Assembly (NCBI GenBank): GCA_903857495.1 | Contig: CAIOFF010000069.1 | Coordinates: forward strand, 1 to 54,297 | Direction: 5' to 3' | DNA: 54,297 nucleotides | Source: an uncultured Holophagaceae bacterium | Lineage (GTDB): Bacteria > Acidobacteriota > Holophagae > Holophagales > Holophagaceae | In this document: positions 31,741 to 41,406 of the stretch, piece after piece | Numbering within the stretch: the stretch's first letter is position 1 | Layout of the letters: every line of letters begins with the position of its first letter | Notes under the pieces: generated by a model | What the model was told of the DNA's origin: nothing | Databases searched by the model: none | What the model saw: only the letters and a program-made list of their open reading frames with translations | Program-made: the position numbers and the translations under genes

Positions 31741-33372
31741 ATGTCCGTGCCGAACCCCCCGAGCCCCGCCGATTCCGCCGAGGCAGCCGATCGCGCCTTG
31801 ACCGACTTCAAGCCGGCCAAGGAGCTCTACCCCACCCTCGACCTCACCCGTGAGCCGGTGGACTTCGCGCTGTTCCAGGCCCTGCCCCTCGACCTGATGT
31901 TCAAGCACCACTTCGTGCCGGTGCAGGAGCGGGATGGCGCCCTCTGGCTGGCCATGGCCGACCCCCTGGATATTCCCACCCAGGACATGCTGCGCCAAAG
32001 CCTCAAGCGACCTCTGCGCTTCGCCGGGGCCCCCCTGGCCCAGATCCAGGAAGTGCTCAAGAAGTCCGAGAGCGGACAGAAGGTCATGGACGAGGCCGGC
32101 GAGGCCCTCAAGGTCCAGGTGCTCCATGAAGAGGACTGGGACGACGAGGTCCTGGACCTCGAGCGCCTGACCGACAAGGACGAGGCCCCCATCGTCCGCC
32201 TGGTGGACACCACGATCTTCAACGCCCTCCAGCGCCGCGCCTCCGACATCCACCTCGAGACCACAGCCACGGGCTTCCAGATCAAGTACCGCATCGACGG
32301 CAGCCTCTACTCCGCCGCCGACCCCATCGACCGGCGCTTCGCCTCCCCCATCATCAGCCGCATCAAGGTCATGTCCGAGCTGGACATCGCTGAGAAGCGG
32401 AAGCCCCAGGACGGCCGCTTCAAGCTCAAGGTGCGGGGCCGGGCCATCGACTTCCGCGTCAGCATCATGCCCACCATCCACGGCGAGGACGCGGTCATCC
32501 GCATCCTCGACAAGGAGAACCTCACCGAGGAATTCCAGTCGCTCACTTTGGAAATCCTTGGTTTTTCTGATCACGAGCTGAAGCGGCTTCGCCGTTTCGC
32601 CCATGAGCCCTATGGCATGTTCCTGGTGACGGGCCCCACGGGCTCCGGCAAGACCACCACCCTCTACGCGGTGCTCAGCGAGATCAGGACGCCCGAGGAC
32701 AAGATCATCACCATCGAGGACCCCGTCGAGTACCAGCTCGAAGGCGTCACCCAGATCCCCGTCAACGAGAAGAAGGGCCTGACCTTCGCCCTGGGCCTGC
32801 GGTCCATCCTCCGCCACGACCCCGACAAGATCCTGGTGGGTGAGATCCGCGATCCCGAGACCGCCCAGATCGCCATCCAGTCGGCGCTGACGGGCCACCT
32901 GGTGTTCACCACGGTCCATGCCAACAACGTCCTGGACGTGCTGGGCCGCTTCCAGCACATGGGCGTCGAGGTCTACAACTTCGTCTCGTCCCTGAACTGC
33001 ATCCTGGCCCAGCGGCTCATCCGCGTCCTCTGCCCCAAGTGCAAGCGGCCGGCCCCCCCGCCGACGGCCCAGGAGCTGGAAGAGAATGACGTCGACGCGG
33101 CGTGGCTGAGTGGTGCCAAGCTGTTCGACCGTGTGGGCTGCGTGGACTGCCACGGCACCGGCTTCCGGGGCCGGCAGGCCATCATCGAGTTCATGGGCCT
33201 CAACGATGAGCTGCGCGAGCTGCTCATCCAGCGCGCTCCGGTCCGCGAGGTCAAGGCCGCGGCCCGACGCGGGGGCATGCAGTTCCTGCGGGACAGCGCC
33301 CTCGAGAAGGTGCGGCTGGGTCTCACCACCTTCGCCGAGATCAACAAGGTCACCTTCCGCGACGGCGCCTGA
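31741..33372 (+). CDS. GspE/PilB-type secretion or pilus ATPase
   Basis: The 543-residue cytoplasmic hexameric ATPase powers pilus or pseudopilus assembly. Domains: N1-type region (residues about 20-110), N2 (about 150-290, RRASDIHLE and DGRFKLK), ATPase core (about 295-450: Walker A GPTGSGKTTT, Asp box DPDKILVGEIRD, His box TTVHANN) and a zinc knuckle with four cysteines (CPKC and CVDC, near 427 and 462). The zinc element favours GspE/PilB over PilT. No other pilus genes are adjacent. Its stop touches the convergent kinase stop with no gap (TGATCA). Confidence 0.9.
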   Translation: MSVPNPPSPADSAEAADRALTDFKPAKELYPTLDLTREPVDFALFQALPLDLMFKHHFVPVQERDGALWLAMADPLDIPTQDMLRQSLKRPLRFAGAPLAQIQEVLKKSESGQKVMDEAGEALKVQVLHEEDWDDEVLDLERLTDKDEAPIVRLVDTTIFNALQRRASDIHLETTATGFQIKYRIDGSLYSAADPIDRRFASPIISRIKVMSELDIAEKRKPQDGRFKLKVRGRAIDFRVSIMPTIHGEDAVIRILDKENLTEEFQSLTLEILGFSDHELKRLRRFAHEPYGMFLVTGPTGSGKTTTLYAVLSEIRTPEDKIITIEDPVEYQLEGVTQIPVNEKKGLTFALGLRSILRHDPDKILVGEIRDPETAQIAIQSALTGHLVFTTVHANNVLDVLGRFQHMGVEVYNFVSSLNCILAQRLIRVLCPKCKRPAPPPTAQELEENDVDAAWLSGAKLFDRVGCVDCHGTGFRGRQAIIEFMGLNDELRELLIQRAPVREVKAAARRGGMQFLRDSALEKVRLGLTTFAEINKVTFRDGA

Positions 33373-36300
33373 TCAGGCGTCCTTGCCCCGCAGCACCCCC
33401 TCCAGATGCGCCTTCAGCTCCTCCAGGCTGAAGGGCTTCGCCAGGATGCTGGCCGCAGGGGTGCCCGCCACCAGCTCGGCGGCCTGCGGGGTGGCCCGAC
33501 CCGTGGCCAGGACCACCGGCAGCTCTGCCCGCAGCTGGCGCAGCAGGGGCAGTGTCCCCGCCCCCCCCAGGCCCGGCATGTTCAGGTCCAGGATCACCAG
33601 GTCAAAGGGCGCTCCGGTCTCCAGCAGCGCCAGGGCCGCCTCTCCCGAATCGACGGCCTCCGGCGCGTGCCCCAGGGTCTCCAGCAAGGTGCAGAGGCTC
33701 AGCTGCAGCAGGTCATCGTCATCCACCACCAGCACCCGCAGCGACCGGGCCTTGGGGGAAGGCGGCTCGGCCACGGGATCGGAGTCCAGCTCCCGCGCCG
33801 CCGCCGGCAGCTGGATCGTGATGCAGGTGCCCACACCCTCGGTGCTGTGCAGGGCCAGGTGCCCGCGATGGGATTTCACGGTGCCATAGACGATCGAGAG
33901 TCCCAGCCCCGTGCCCTTGCCCTGGGGCTTGGTGGTGAAGAACGGGTCCATGGCCCTGGCCATCACCTCCGGAGGCATCCCCAGGCCTGAGTCCTGGATC
34001 TCCAGTTCTACCAGCGTGGGCCCGGCGTTCCGGGTCCGCAGCGTGAGGGTGCCACCCTCGGGCATGGCATCCACCGCGTTCACGCAGAGGTTCATCAGGG
34101 CGTGACCCAGGGCGGCGGGATCCCCCAGGACCGGGGCCAGGCCCGGGTCGAGCTCCATCTCGAGGCGGACCCGCTGCAGGGTGGTGTGCTCCAGCAGGGC
34201 CGTCTGCTCCCGCACGACCTCGTTCAGGTTGACGAGCCGCTCCTCGGTGATGCCCTGCCGGGCGAAGCCCAGCAGCCCCTGCACCAGCGTCCGGCCCCGG
34301 AGACAGGCCTTGGTGATGGTCTCCATGCTGCGCTGCTGGGAGGAGCCCTGGGGCGCCAGGGTCTCCTGGATCGAGGACAGGGCCATGATGGCCCCCAGCA
34401 CGTTGTTCATGTCATGGGCCACGCCGCCAGCAAGGCTCCCCAGGCTCTCCATCTTCTGCGCCCGCTGGAACTGCTGCTCCAGGTCCCGGCGCTCGGCCTC
34501 AAGGCGCTTTCGGTCGGAGATGTCCCGGAAGGTGACGATGCCGTAGAGCAGCTCACCCCGGTCGTCATAGAAGGGAACCCCACTGTAAGAGCCGTGGAAC
34601 GGTTCGTCGGCGTCCTTCACCTTCATGGACACTTCGTATTCCGTGAACCGTTCGCCCCGCAGCACCCGGGAGGAGGGTCGTTCCGCCAGCGCCAGGTCGC
34701 GGTCCCCGGAGCGGAGCCACTCGACCAGGGCCAGGGTCCCGGCCTGATTCGTGGGGGGGATCAGTCCCCACCGCTCCCAGATCTCGTGCGTAGAGCGGTT
34801 TGCCAGGATGACCCGCCCCTCGGGGTCGTAGAGCACCAGGCCCTCGTTCAGGTTGGAAAGGATCGCCTCGTCGCGCAGGGCCAGCTGCCGCTGGGCTTCC
34901 TCGCTGCTCCGCAGCGCCTCCTCGGCCCGCTTCCGCGCGGTCACGTCCCGGACATAGACCACGAACTGTCCAGTGTCCGGCAGGTGGGTGGCAGACACCT
35001 CCACAGGCAGGGTCGTGCCATCCCTCCGCCGGTGGACGGACTCGAAGAGGTCCGAGCCCTTCTGGAGGATCAGCGCGAAGTGGGCCCGGGTTTCCACCGG
35101 GCTCTCCACCGCCTCCAGGTCACCCGGGGCCTTGCCCAGCAGCTCTTCCCGGGCATATCCCAGCATGAGGCAGGCCGCGTCGTTGACTTCCAGGATCCGG
35201 CCCTGGGCATCCAGCAGCCAGACCGCATCCATGGCCGTGCGCAGCATGCTGAGGTGCTGGGCCTGGCTAGCGAGAAGCGCCGCCTCCGCCTGCTTGCGCT
35301 TGGAGACGTCCACGAAGGACACCAGCACCCGCGCCCAGGTGTCCTCGAAGCCCGGCTGGATCCGCACGCTGGTATCCAGCACCAGAGACCTGCCCTCTAG
35401 GTCGGCGAGCGGCACCTCGCCCCGGAAGAACCCGCCACCCTCCGCCAGGGTCAGGATCTCCTCCCGGAACAGCTCCAGGGACTCGGGCGTGAAGAAGGCC
35501 GGCAGCCTGGGCGCCCCCGCCTCCCGCACGAGGATGCCCAGGGCCTGGGCGCTGGCCCGGTTGACCGCCAGGATGCGGACCAGGCCCGCCAAGCCTGCGA
35601 CCTGCTCGGGATGGGCCTCCAGGAAAGCGCGCAGGCCGGTCCCGTGCGTGTCGCGCAGGCGGTCCATGGCCTGCTTGAGGTCGGAGAAGTCCTCTTCGGA
35701 GATGCCGATGGGGGCATGGTCGAAGAGGGCGCGGTAGCGGCCCTCGCTGCCGAGGAGCTCCTGCTCGGTGCGCTTCTTCTCCGCGACCTCCCAGGCCAGG
35801 TCCGCGAACTGCTGGACCGTCTCCACATCCCTTGGACCGTAGGGGTCGGGCTTGTTGCCCACCCCCAGCAACGCGACGATGCGCCCCCCGCGCAGCACGG
35901 GCACCACCAGCTCCCGCAGCACCTGCGCGTGGCCCTCCGGCAGGCCCTTGCGATGGGGGAGGCTGGGATAGTCGTTGTGGATGACCGGCACCCCCTGCCG
36001 GACCGCGTCCACCCAGACCCCGGCCTGACTCACCGGGTAGTGGAGGCCGTGGCCCTCGGCCCGACAGAAGTCTCGGCCCGTACGCGTGCTCCAGGCTTGG
36101 AGGGTGAGGGTCTCCTGGTCCGGGTCCATGAAGTGGTAGAAGCCGACGCAGCTGCCCGTCAGGAGCTCAGCCTCGTCCAGGGTGGCCCGCAGGATGGCCT
36201 CCAGCGTGGCTGTGGCGGCCAGCTCCCCGATACGGGTCCGGGCCGCCAGGATGGCCTGGGCATAGTAAGCCTCGGTGCGATCCTCGAAGGTCAGCAGCCA

Positions 36301-36657
36301 GCCGCCCTCAGCCAAGGCCGTAGCTGAATACTCCAGCCAGGCATGGACCCCATCCTCCCAGCCCAGCCCGACCATGGCCCGTTCCACCGGGGTGCCCCGG
36401 CCCAGGCTCGGTGTGCCGGGGAAGTCCTCCGGGGCCAGAGACTTCCCTCCTTCGGCCAGCAGCCTGCAATCCGTCCGGAACAGGCCTTGGCTCAGGAGGC
36501 CACCCCGGTCCTGCCGAAGCAGACCCTGGGCCACGCCATTGGCCTCGATCACCCGGCCCGCGCCATCCAGCAGCACGATCCCCTGGGGCAGCGCCTCCAG
36601 CAACGGATCCCACCCCTGGCGAGCAGGAGACCTGGGGTTCTGGACCGGTTCAGACAT
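33373..36657 (-). CDS. Hybrid sensor histidine kinase with PAS and GAF domains
   Basis: A 1094-residue soluble kinase without membrane segments. Order: PAS (about residues 20-130), GAF (about 155-290), three further PAS regions (about 300-450, 455-580, 590-720), a coiled linker, HisKA with H-box GGVAHDMNNVLGAI (about 745-760), HATPase (about 850-960, DSGLGMPPEV, GKGTGLGLSIVYG) and a C-terminal receiver (about 975-1094; aspartate in VILDLNMPG, lysine in LAKPF). It should sense an intracellular ligand through GAF/PAS and pass phosphate to its own receiver. No output protein is adjacent. Confidence 0.92.
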   Translation of the reverse strand: MSEPVQNPRSPARQGWDPLLEALPQGIVLLDGAGRVIEANGVAQGLLRQDRGGLLSQGLFRTDCRLLAEGGKSLAPEDFPGTPSLGRGTPVERAMVGLGWEDGVHAWLEYSATALAEGGWLLTFEDRTEAYYAQAILAARTRIGELAATATLEAILRATLDEAELLTGSCVGFYHFMDPDQETLTLQAWSTRTGRDFCRAEGHGLHYPVSQAGVWVDAVRQGVPVIHNDYPSLPHRKGLPEGHAQVLRELVVPVLRGGRIVALLGVGNKPDPYGPRDVETVQQFADLAWEVAEKKRTEQELLGSEGRYRALFDHAPIGISEEDFSDLKQAMDRLRDTHGTGLRAFLEAHPEQVAGLAGLVRILAVNRASAQALGILVREAGAPRLPAFFTPESLELFREEILTLAEGGGFFRGEVPLADLEGRSLVLDTSVRIQPGFEDTWARVLVSFVDVSKRKQAEAALLASQAQHLSMLRTAMDAVWLLDAQGRILEVNDAACLMLGYAREELLGKAPGDLEAVESPVETRAHFALILQKGSDLFESVHRRRDGTTLPVEVSATHLPDTGQFVVYVRDVTARKRAEEALRSSEEAQRQLALRDEAILSNLNEGLVLYDPEGRVILANRSTHEIWERWGLIPPTNQAGTLALVEWLRSGDRDLALAERPSSRVLRGERFTEYEVSMKVKDADEPFHGSYSGVPFYDDRGELLYGIVTFRDISDRKRLEAERRDLEQQFQRAQKMESLGSLAGGVAHDMNNVLGAIMALSSIQETLAPQGSSQQRSMETITKACLRGRTLVQGLLGFARQGITEERLVNLNEVVREQTALLEHTTLQRVRLEMELDPGLAPVLGDPAALGHALMNLCVNAVDAMPEGGTLTLRTRNAGPTLVELEIQDSGLGMPPEVMARAMDPFFTTKPQGKGTGLGLSIVYGTVKSHRGHLALHSTEGVGTCITIQLPAAARELDSDPVAEPPSPKARSLRVLVVDDDDLLQLSLCTLLETLGHAPEAVDSGEAALALLETGAPFDLVILDLNMPGLGGAGTLPLLRQLRAELPVVLATGRATPQAAELVAGTPAASILAKPFSLEELKAHLEGVLRGKDA

Positions 36658-36734
36658 GGGACACGCGGAGGAGATCCTGCCCCCCTCCTATCGGATCAGG
36701 CGACCTCTTGATGAATTTAGAGTTGCTTAGATTA

Positions 36735-36784
36735 AGAGTGCCTAACAAAACCCCACGGAGCCGCGGAGTTTTGTTAGGCACTCT
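36735..36784 (-). terminator. Long perfect hairpin after the ABC exporter gene
   Basis: A perfect 17-bp stem, AGAGTGCCTAACAAAAC at 36735-36751 with its complement at 36768-36784, overlaps the last bases of the ABC transporter gene. The 16-nt loop (CCCACGGAGCCGCGGA) is itself a two-unit periodic repeat like those in other gaps. There is no T-run, so a terminator role is uncertain; it may equally be a repeat element. Confidence 0.65.
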
Positions 36785-38534
36785 AAGCCCCCCGCACCAG
36801 CTCCCGCTCCAGGCTCTGCAGCTTCCGCAACCGGGCGAAGAGCCCCGGCTGGGCGGCCAGGGCTTCCGGCGTGCCCAGCTGGACCATGCGGCCCTCCTCC
36901 AACACGAGCACCCGGGCGCAGGTCTCGGCCACGAACACGCGGTGGGTGGCCACCAGGAGGGTGGACTTCCCCAGGAAGCCGCGCAAATTCTCCAGGATCC
37001 GGCTCTCCGTCTCGGCGTCCACCGCCGAGAGGGCGTCATCGAGCAGCAGCAGCCGGGGGCGGCGGAGCAGGGCCCGGGCCAGGGCCGTGCGCTGACGCTC
37101 GCCCCCGCTGAGGATCACGCCCCGCTCGCCGACCACGGTGTCCAGGCCGTCAGGCAGCCGGCGGATCAGGTCGTCCATGGCCACCACCCGGGCGATCTCC
37201 CAGATCTCATCCTCGGTGGCCTCGGGCCGCCCCATGGCCAGGTTGACGCGCAGGGTGTCCGAGAACAGAAAGGCATCCTGGGGCACCCAGCCGAGCCCCG
37301 CCCAGTGGCGGCGCAGGTTGGCGTCAGTCAGGGGCTCGCCGTCCACCCGCATCTGGCCGGACTGGGGCTCACGGAGCCCCGCCAGGACCTGCAGCAGCAG
37401 GGTCTTGCCGGAGCCGATGCCGCCCACCACCGCGAGGCTGTCCCCGGGCGCCAGGCTTAGATCGAGAGGCCCGAGGCCCCGGCCCGTCTCGAAGCGGTGG
37501 GTGACCCCCTCCAGTGCCAGGGCCGCGGGGGTCTCCGGCAGGGTGATGGGTTCCGCGGGCGGCAGGGGGCGCTCGGGGCTGTGCAGCAGGTAGTCCAGGC
37601 GCTCCTGCCCCGCCCGAGCCCGCTGGAACAGGTTCGCGGACCAGCCCATGCTCATGACCGGCCAGGCGAGGGCCACCAGAAACCCCGTGAAGGCCGTGAG
37701 GTCACCCAGGGTCAGGGTGCCCTGCACCACCAGGGCGCCGCCGTAGGCCACCAGCACCAGCGCCGAGGCGCCGCTCATGAAGGCCGACAGGGGCGCGTAG
37801 GCGCTGAAGATCACGGACTGCTTCATGCTCAGGGACGCGTGGCGCCGGCTGAGGGTGTCGAACTGCGCCACCCGGGCCGCCTCCAGCCCGAAGGCCTGCA
37901 CAACCCGCTCGCCGCTGATGGTCTCGTGGCTGAAGGTGGACAGGGCCGCGAAGGCGAGCTGCAGCTTCTGCTGCACCAGGTGGCTCCACTTGCCGATGAC
38001 ATAGAAGCCCATGGCCAGGAAGGAGAAGGGCAGCATCACCGCCAGGGTGAGCCGCCAGTTGGTGTGGAACATCAGGCCCAGGGTCACGGGCAGGATGGAC
38101 AGCACCTGCAGGAAGCTCATGAGGCCTGGGCCGGTGGCCATGCGCACCGTGCCCACGTCGTCCCCGACCCGGGACATGAGGTCGCCCACCCGCTGCCGCT
38201 CGTAGAAGGCGAAGGGCCGCGCCAGCAGGAACCCGTAGAGGGACTCGCGCTGCTCCCGCTCCACCTCGCGGCTGAGGCCGATGAGCGTGTTGCGCATGAG
38301 GTAGCGCCCGACGCCCGCCGTGGCGGTGAACACCAGCATCCAGGCCAGGTAGACCCGGGAGCCGTGCCAGTCCTGGTGCTCCAGGGCGTTCACTGCCCGG
38401 CCGGACCAGTAGGGCACCACCGAAGCCGCCACGCTGCACCAGACCGTGGCCAGCAGGCCCCAGTGGAGGGTGCGCCGGTGGCGGGCCATCAGAGGCCACC
38501 ACCACCAAAGCGTCGACTTCGAAAGATCTGCCAA
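36783..38534 (-). CDS. ABC exporter half-transporter, MdlA/YheI-like
   Basis: A 583-residue fusion of a six-helix membrane domain (about residues 20-310) and an ATPase domain (about 340-583) with Walker A GGIGSGKT, signature LSGGERQRTALARAL, Walker B LLLLDD and H-loop ATHR. The residue after the Walker B aspartate is aspartate, not the catalytic glutamate (DDALSAVD), as in the degenerate half of heterodimeric exporters such as MdlAB/YheIH. No consensus partner gene is next to it. The start is TTG 38534, supported by GGAGG five bases upstream; the longer frame to 38978 overlaps the divergent binding-protein gene and is not transporter-like. Confidence 0.88.
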   Translation of the reverse strand: MADLSKSTLWWWWPLMARHRRTLHWGLLATVWCSVAASVVPYWSGRAVNALEHQDWHGSRVYLAWMLVFTATAGVGRYLMRNTLIGLSREVEREQRESLYGFLLARPFAFYERQRVGDLMSRVGDDVGTVRMATGPGLMSFLQVLSILPVTLGLMFHTNWRLTLAVMLPFSFLAMGFYVIGKWSHLVQQKLQLAFAALSTFSHETISGERVVQAFGLEAARVAQFDTLSRRHASLSMKQSVIFSAYAPLSAFMSGASALVLVAYGGALVVQGTLTLGDLTAFTGFLVALAWPVMSMGWSANLFQRARAGQERLDYLLHSPERPLPPAEPITLPETPAALALEGVTHRFETGRGLGPLDLSLAPGDSLAVVGGIGSGKTLLLQVLAGLREPQSGQMRVDGEPLTDANLRRHWAGLGWVPQDAFLFSDTLRVNLAMGRPEATEDEIWEIARVVAMDDLIRRLPDGLDTVVGERGVILSGGERQRTALARALLRRPRLLLLDDALSAVDAETESRILENLRGFLGKSTLLVATHRVFVAETCARVLVLEEGRMVQLGTPEALAAQPGLFARLRKLQSLERELVRGA

Positions 38535-38663
38535 CGGGTCCTCCCCCCCGCAATCAGAGTAGCAACACCCATCCGACCCTGCCGATAGATCTGGACAGGG
38601 TCCGATTGGCCTTTCCCTGGCGCACGGTCTGACGCATCTTCGGGGTTCTTCCCGGATCCCCCC

Positions 38664-40016
38664 ATGCGCCACCTCCTGCAGGTCCTCACCCTGGCCCTTG
38701 CCGCCCTGCTCGCCCCCGCCCAGGTGGTAGAGGAGTCCCTCCAGGCCGACCCCGGCCCCCTGGACTTCATCCAGGGAGACAGCTACGAGCAGTGGCTCCT
38801 CCAGTCCCTGGCGGGGGACGCGCTGGTGGGCATCCGGCCCGACGGAACGCTGACGCCGCGCCTGGCCACCGCCTGGACCCGGCAGCCGGACGGCACCCTC
38901 AGCTTCACCCTGCGCCCGGACGCCCGGTTCGCGGACGGCAGCGTGGTCAGCGCCGGGGATGTGCTCTGGACCTTCCACGAGCTCCAGCGCAACCCGCAGG
39001 CCAGCGCCACCAAGCGGGCCATCCTCGCCGGCGCCGAGTTCGGCGAGCGCCAGGGCCGCCCCTGGCTCCGCTCACCCAAGCCCCCGGGACGGCTGCTCCT
39101 GGAGCTGGCCCGGGTGCCCATCGCCCAGCGGGGCCAGCCCGGGCAGGGCTCTGGCCCCTTCGCCTTCCACCGGGAGCCCGGCGCCTGGGTCTTCACCCGG
39201 CGGGAGCACTTCCTGCGGCCGGGCATCGACGGCCTCCGCTTCCGCCTGCTGCCCGATCCCACCGCGGTCCAGACCGCGCTCCGCAAGGGCTGGCTGACGC
39301 TCGGTGCGCCCCTGGCTGCTCCCGAGGCCGAGCCGCCCTCCACCCACCGCCGCCTGACCCAGCCCTTGCATGCGCAGTTCGTGGTCTGGAGCCGCCTGGG
39401 TCCGGGTCCGCTGCGGCTGCTGGAGCGCTGGCGACGGGACGCCTTCCCCGCCCGGCTCCTGGGTCGGAATGCGCGGCCCAGCCGGGGCCTCTGGCCCGAG
39501 ACCCTGGGCTTCCCGGTGCGGAGCATCCAGGCGGAGCGCACACCCCCGCCGCCCGCGCAGCTGGTGCTGCACCACGCGGCCGGCGACGCCGCCCTCGAGC
39601 GCCTGCTCCTGGCCCTCCGAGAGCGGGCGCGGCGGGACGGCTGCGACCTCCGCCTGCGGCCCCTGGAGCAGGGCCTGCTCCAGGGGCGGCTCCAGAAGGG
39701 CGACTTCCAGCTGGCGGGCTCGGTGGTGGTCTTCGAGCCCCAGCCCTGGGCGGTCCTGGAATACCTGGAACCCGGCGGACCCATGAACTTCACCGGCTGG
39801 CGCCATGCGCGGCTGGAGGCCCTGACCGCCCGCCTCCGCCAGCCCGGCGACGCGGCCTGGGAGGAACTGCAAGCCCTCTGGTCCCGGGAGCCTGCGGCCT
39901 TGCCCCTCCTGGATTTCCAGAGCGTCATCTGGGTGGACCGGCGGCTCCAGGTGGAACCCAGCCCCATGGGCCTCTACCTGCACACACCGGGAGCCGCGGG
40001 GTGGCGCTGGCGATGA
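38664..40016 (+). CDS. Peptide/solute-binding protein, SBP family 5
   Basis: The 450-residue product has a signal peptide (RHLLQVLTLALAALLAPAQ) and family-5 binding-protein features: GDALVGIRPDGTLTPRLA, then the conserved block ARFADGSVVSAGDVLWTFHE and NFTGWRHARLEAL near the end. It would capture peptides or similar solutes in the periplasm. It is about 50-80 residues shorter than DppA/OppA, with some loops missing. Its stop overlaps the first permease ATG (ATGA). It is divergent from the ABC exporter, about 130 nt between the starts. Confidence 0.82.
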   Translation: MRHLLQVLTLALAALLAPAQVVEESLQADPGPLDFIQGDSYEQWLLQSLAGDALVGIRPDGTLTPRLATAWTRQPDGTLSFTLRPDARFADGSVVSAGDVLWTFHELQRNPQASATKRAILAGAEFGERQGRPWLRSPKPPGRLLLELARVPIAQRGQPGQGSGPFAFHREPGAWVFTRREHFLRPGIDGLRFRLLPDPTAVQTALRKGWLTLGAPLAAPEAEPPSTHRRLTQPLHAQFVVWSRLGPGPLRLLERWRRDAFPARLLGRNARPSRGLWPETLGFPVRSIQAERTPPPPAQLVLHHAAGDAALERLLLALRERARRDGCDLRLRPLEQGLLQGRLQKGDFQLAGSVVVFEPQPWAVLEYLEPGGPMNFTGWRHARLEALTARLRQPGDAAWEELQALWSREPAALPLLDFQSVIWVDRRLQVEPSPMGLYLHTPGAAGWRWR

Positions 40017-40654
40017 GCCGACTGCTGCAGGGCCTGGGGATCTGGGGCCTCGGCCTGGCTCTGGCCCTGACCCTCCCGGGCTCGGCCTGGAAGGCGGCGG
40101 CCCCGCCGGCCTTCCCTTGGGCGGCCCTTGGTCCTGCGGCCCTGGCCACCGCCAGCCTCGCCCTCCTGGCGCCGCTGCTGGTCTGGCGCGGCGGCCCGGC
40201 CCTGGCCTCGCGGCGGTCCCTGGCGCTGCTGGAGGCGCCCCCAGAGCTGCTCTGGGCCGCGCTGCTGCTGGCCCTGTGGCCCCCGGCCTGGGGACCCCCG
40301 GCCCGGATGGCCTGGCTGCTGGCCTTCCTCGCCGCCGCCCTGCCCGGCGAGGTCCGCTGGCTCGCCCAGGCCCTGCCCGGGGAGCACCCCCTCCCACGGG
40401 CCTGGGGCGAGCGGGCCACGCGGCGCGTGCGGTGGCTGGTGCTGAGGCGGCTGGGGGTGCGCTGGCTTGCGGCCCGCCTGCCCGTCTGGCTCACGGCCAC
40501 CCTGGTGCTGGAGCGAATGCTGGGGGTGCCCGGCCTCGGCACGGACTGGCTGACCCGGGTGGCGGGCCGGGATCACCGTGGCCTGGCGATCTGGGTGGGG
40601 GTCCTGGCCGGCCTCTGGCTCCTGACCCGGCCCTGGCAGCGGGAGGTGACGTGA
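40013..40654 (+). CDS. Small DppB-type ABC permease
   Basis: A 213-residue membrane protein whose C-terminal part has the DppB-like pattern VLERMLGVPGLGTDWLTRVAG-RD-HRGLAIW, the end of the permease domain. The N-terminal half is hydrophobic but not clearly conserved, and the usual 300-plus-residue DppB is much longer. It may be a reduced permease of this lineage. ATG 40013 overlaps the binding-protein stop; its own stop overlaps the next gene's GTG. An ATP-binding partner is not in the cluster. Confidence 0.7.
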   Translation: MSRLLQGLGIWGLGLALALTLPGSAWKAAAPPAFPWAALGPAALATASLALLAPLLVWRGGPALASRRSLALLEAPPELLWAALLLALWPPAWGPPARMAWLLAFLAAALPGEVRWLAQALPGEHPLPRAWGERATRRVRWLVLRRLGVRWLAARLPVWLTATLVLERMLGVPGLGTDWLTRVAGRDHRGLAIWVGVLAGLWLLTRPWQREVT

Positions 40655-41406
40655 GCACCGTCTGGCGGCTGGCTTTCCTCGCGGCCCTGCTGCTGCCGGA
40701 CCTGGCCCTGGAGCCCTTCCGGGGCGGCCAGCCGGGCAGCCTCCGCCACCTCCTCGGCACCGACGAGCTGGGCCGGGACGCCCTGCTGCGGCTGCTGCTG
40801 GCCGCGGCGCGGAGCCTGGGCTTCGCCAGCGCCTGTGCCCTGCTGGCCCTGGCCCTGGGCACGCTGCTGGCCTGGCCCGGCCGCTGCCTCGCCGGGGCCT
40901 GGTCCGCCCTGCGCGGCCTGCCGCCCCTGCTCTTCCTGCTGCCCCTGGCCGCCGCCGCGGGAGGCCTCGACCCCCTGCCCCTGGGGCTGCTGCTGGGAGC
41001 CCTGCTGGCGCCGCACCTGGAGCCGGCCCTCCGCACCCGGGTGGACCTCTTCCGGCGCTCCCCCGCCTGGGCCGCGGAGCGGACCCTGGGGGCGGCGTGG
41101 CCTTCGATCCTGCGCCGCTGGGCCCCCTACGGCTGGCAGCAGGTTGCCGCGCTCTTTCCCAGCGCCTGGCTGGCGGCCCTCTGGGGCGAAGCCACCCTGG
41201 GCGCCCTGGGGCTGGGGCCAGGGCCGGGCCACGACAGCCTGGGCCGCCTGCTCGCCGAAGAGCTCCCCCGCCTCAGCACCGACCCCACCCCCCTCGCCAG
41301 CGCCGCCCTCGCCACCGTGTTGCTCCTCGCCGCCCTGAGCGCGCCGAGTGGGGAAGAAAAATATAGGATCCACCACGAAGGCACGAAGACGCGAAGAAAA
41401 GCCTAG
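40651..41406 (+). CDS. Small DppC-type ABC permease with repeat-coded C-terminus
   Basis: A 251-residue membrane protein with the DppC signature GTDELGRDALLRLLLAAARS and an ALGLGPGPGHDSLGRLLAEE segment like the EAA-loop region. The start is GTG 40651, overlapping the preceding stop (GTGA). The last helix ends near ALSAPSGEEK; the remaining residues (RIHHEGTKTRRKA) are coded by the left arm of a periodic repeat element, so the original stop was probably lost or replaced by the element. As with its partner, no ATPase gene is adjacent. Confidence 0.72.
   Translation: MSTVWRLAFLAALLLPDLALEPFRGGQPGSLRHLLGTDELGRDALLRLLLAAARSLGFASACALLALALGTLLAWPGRCLAGAWSALRGLPPLLFLLPLAAAAGGLDPLPLGLLLGALLAPHLEPALRTRVDLFRRSPAWAAERTLGAAWPSILRRWAPYGWQQVAALFPSAWLAALWGEATLGALGLGPGPGHDSLGRLLAEELPRLSTDPTPLASAALATVLLLAALSAPSGEEKYRIHHEGTKTRRKA

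Noticed and set aside
31624-33153. 509-codon minus-strand open frame opposite the GspE-like gene
   Set aside because: Antisense to a gene with clear Walker and zinc motifs; no domain of its own.
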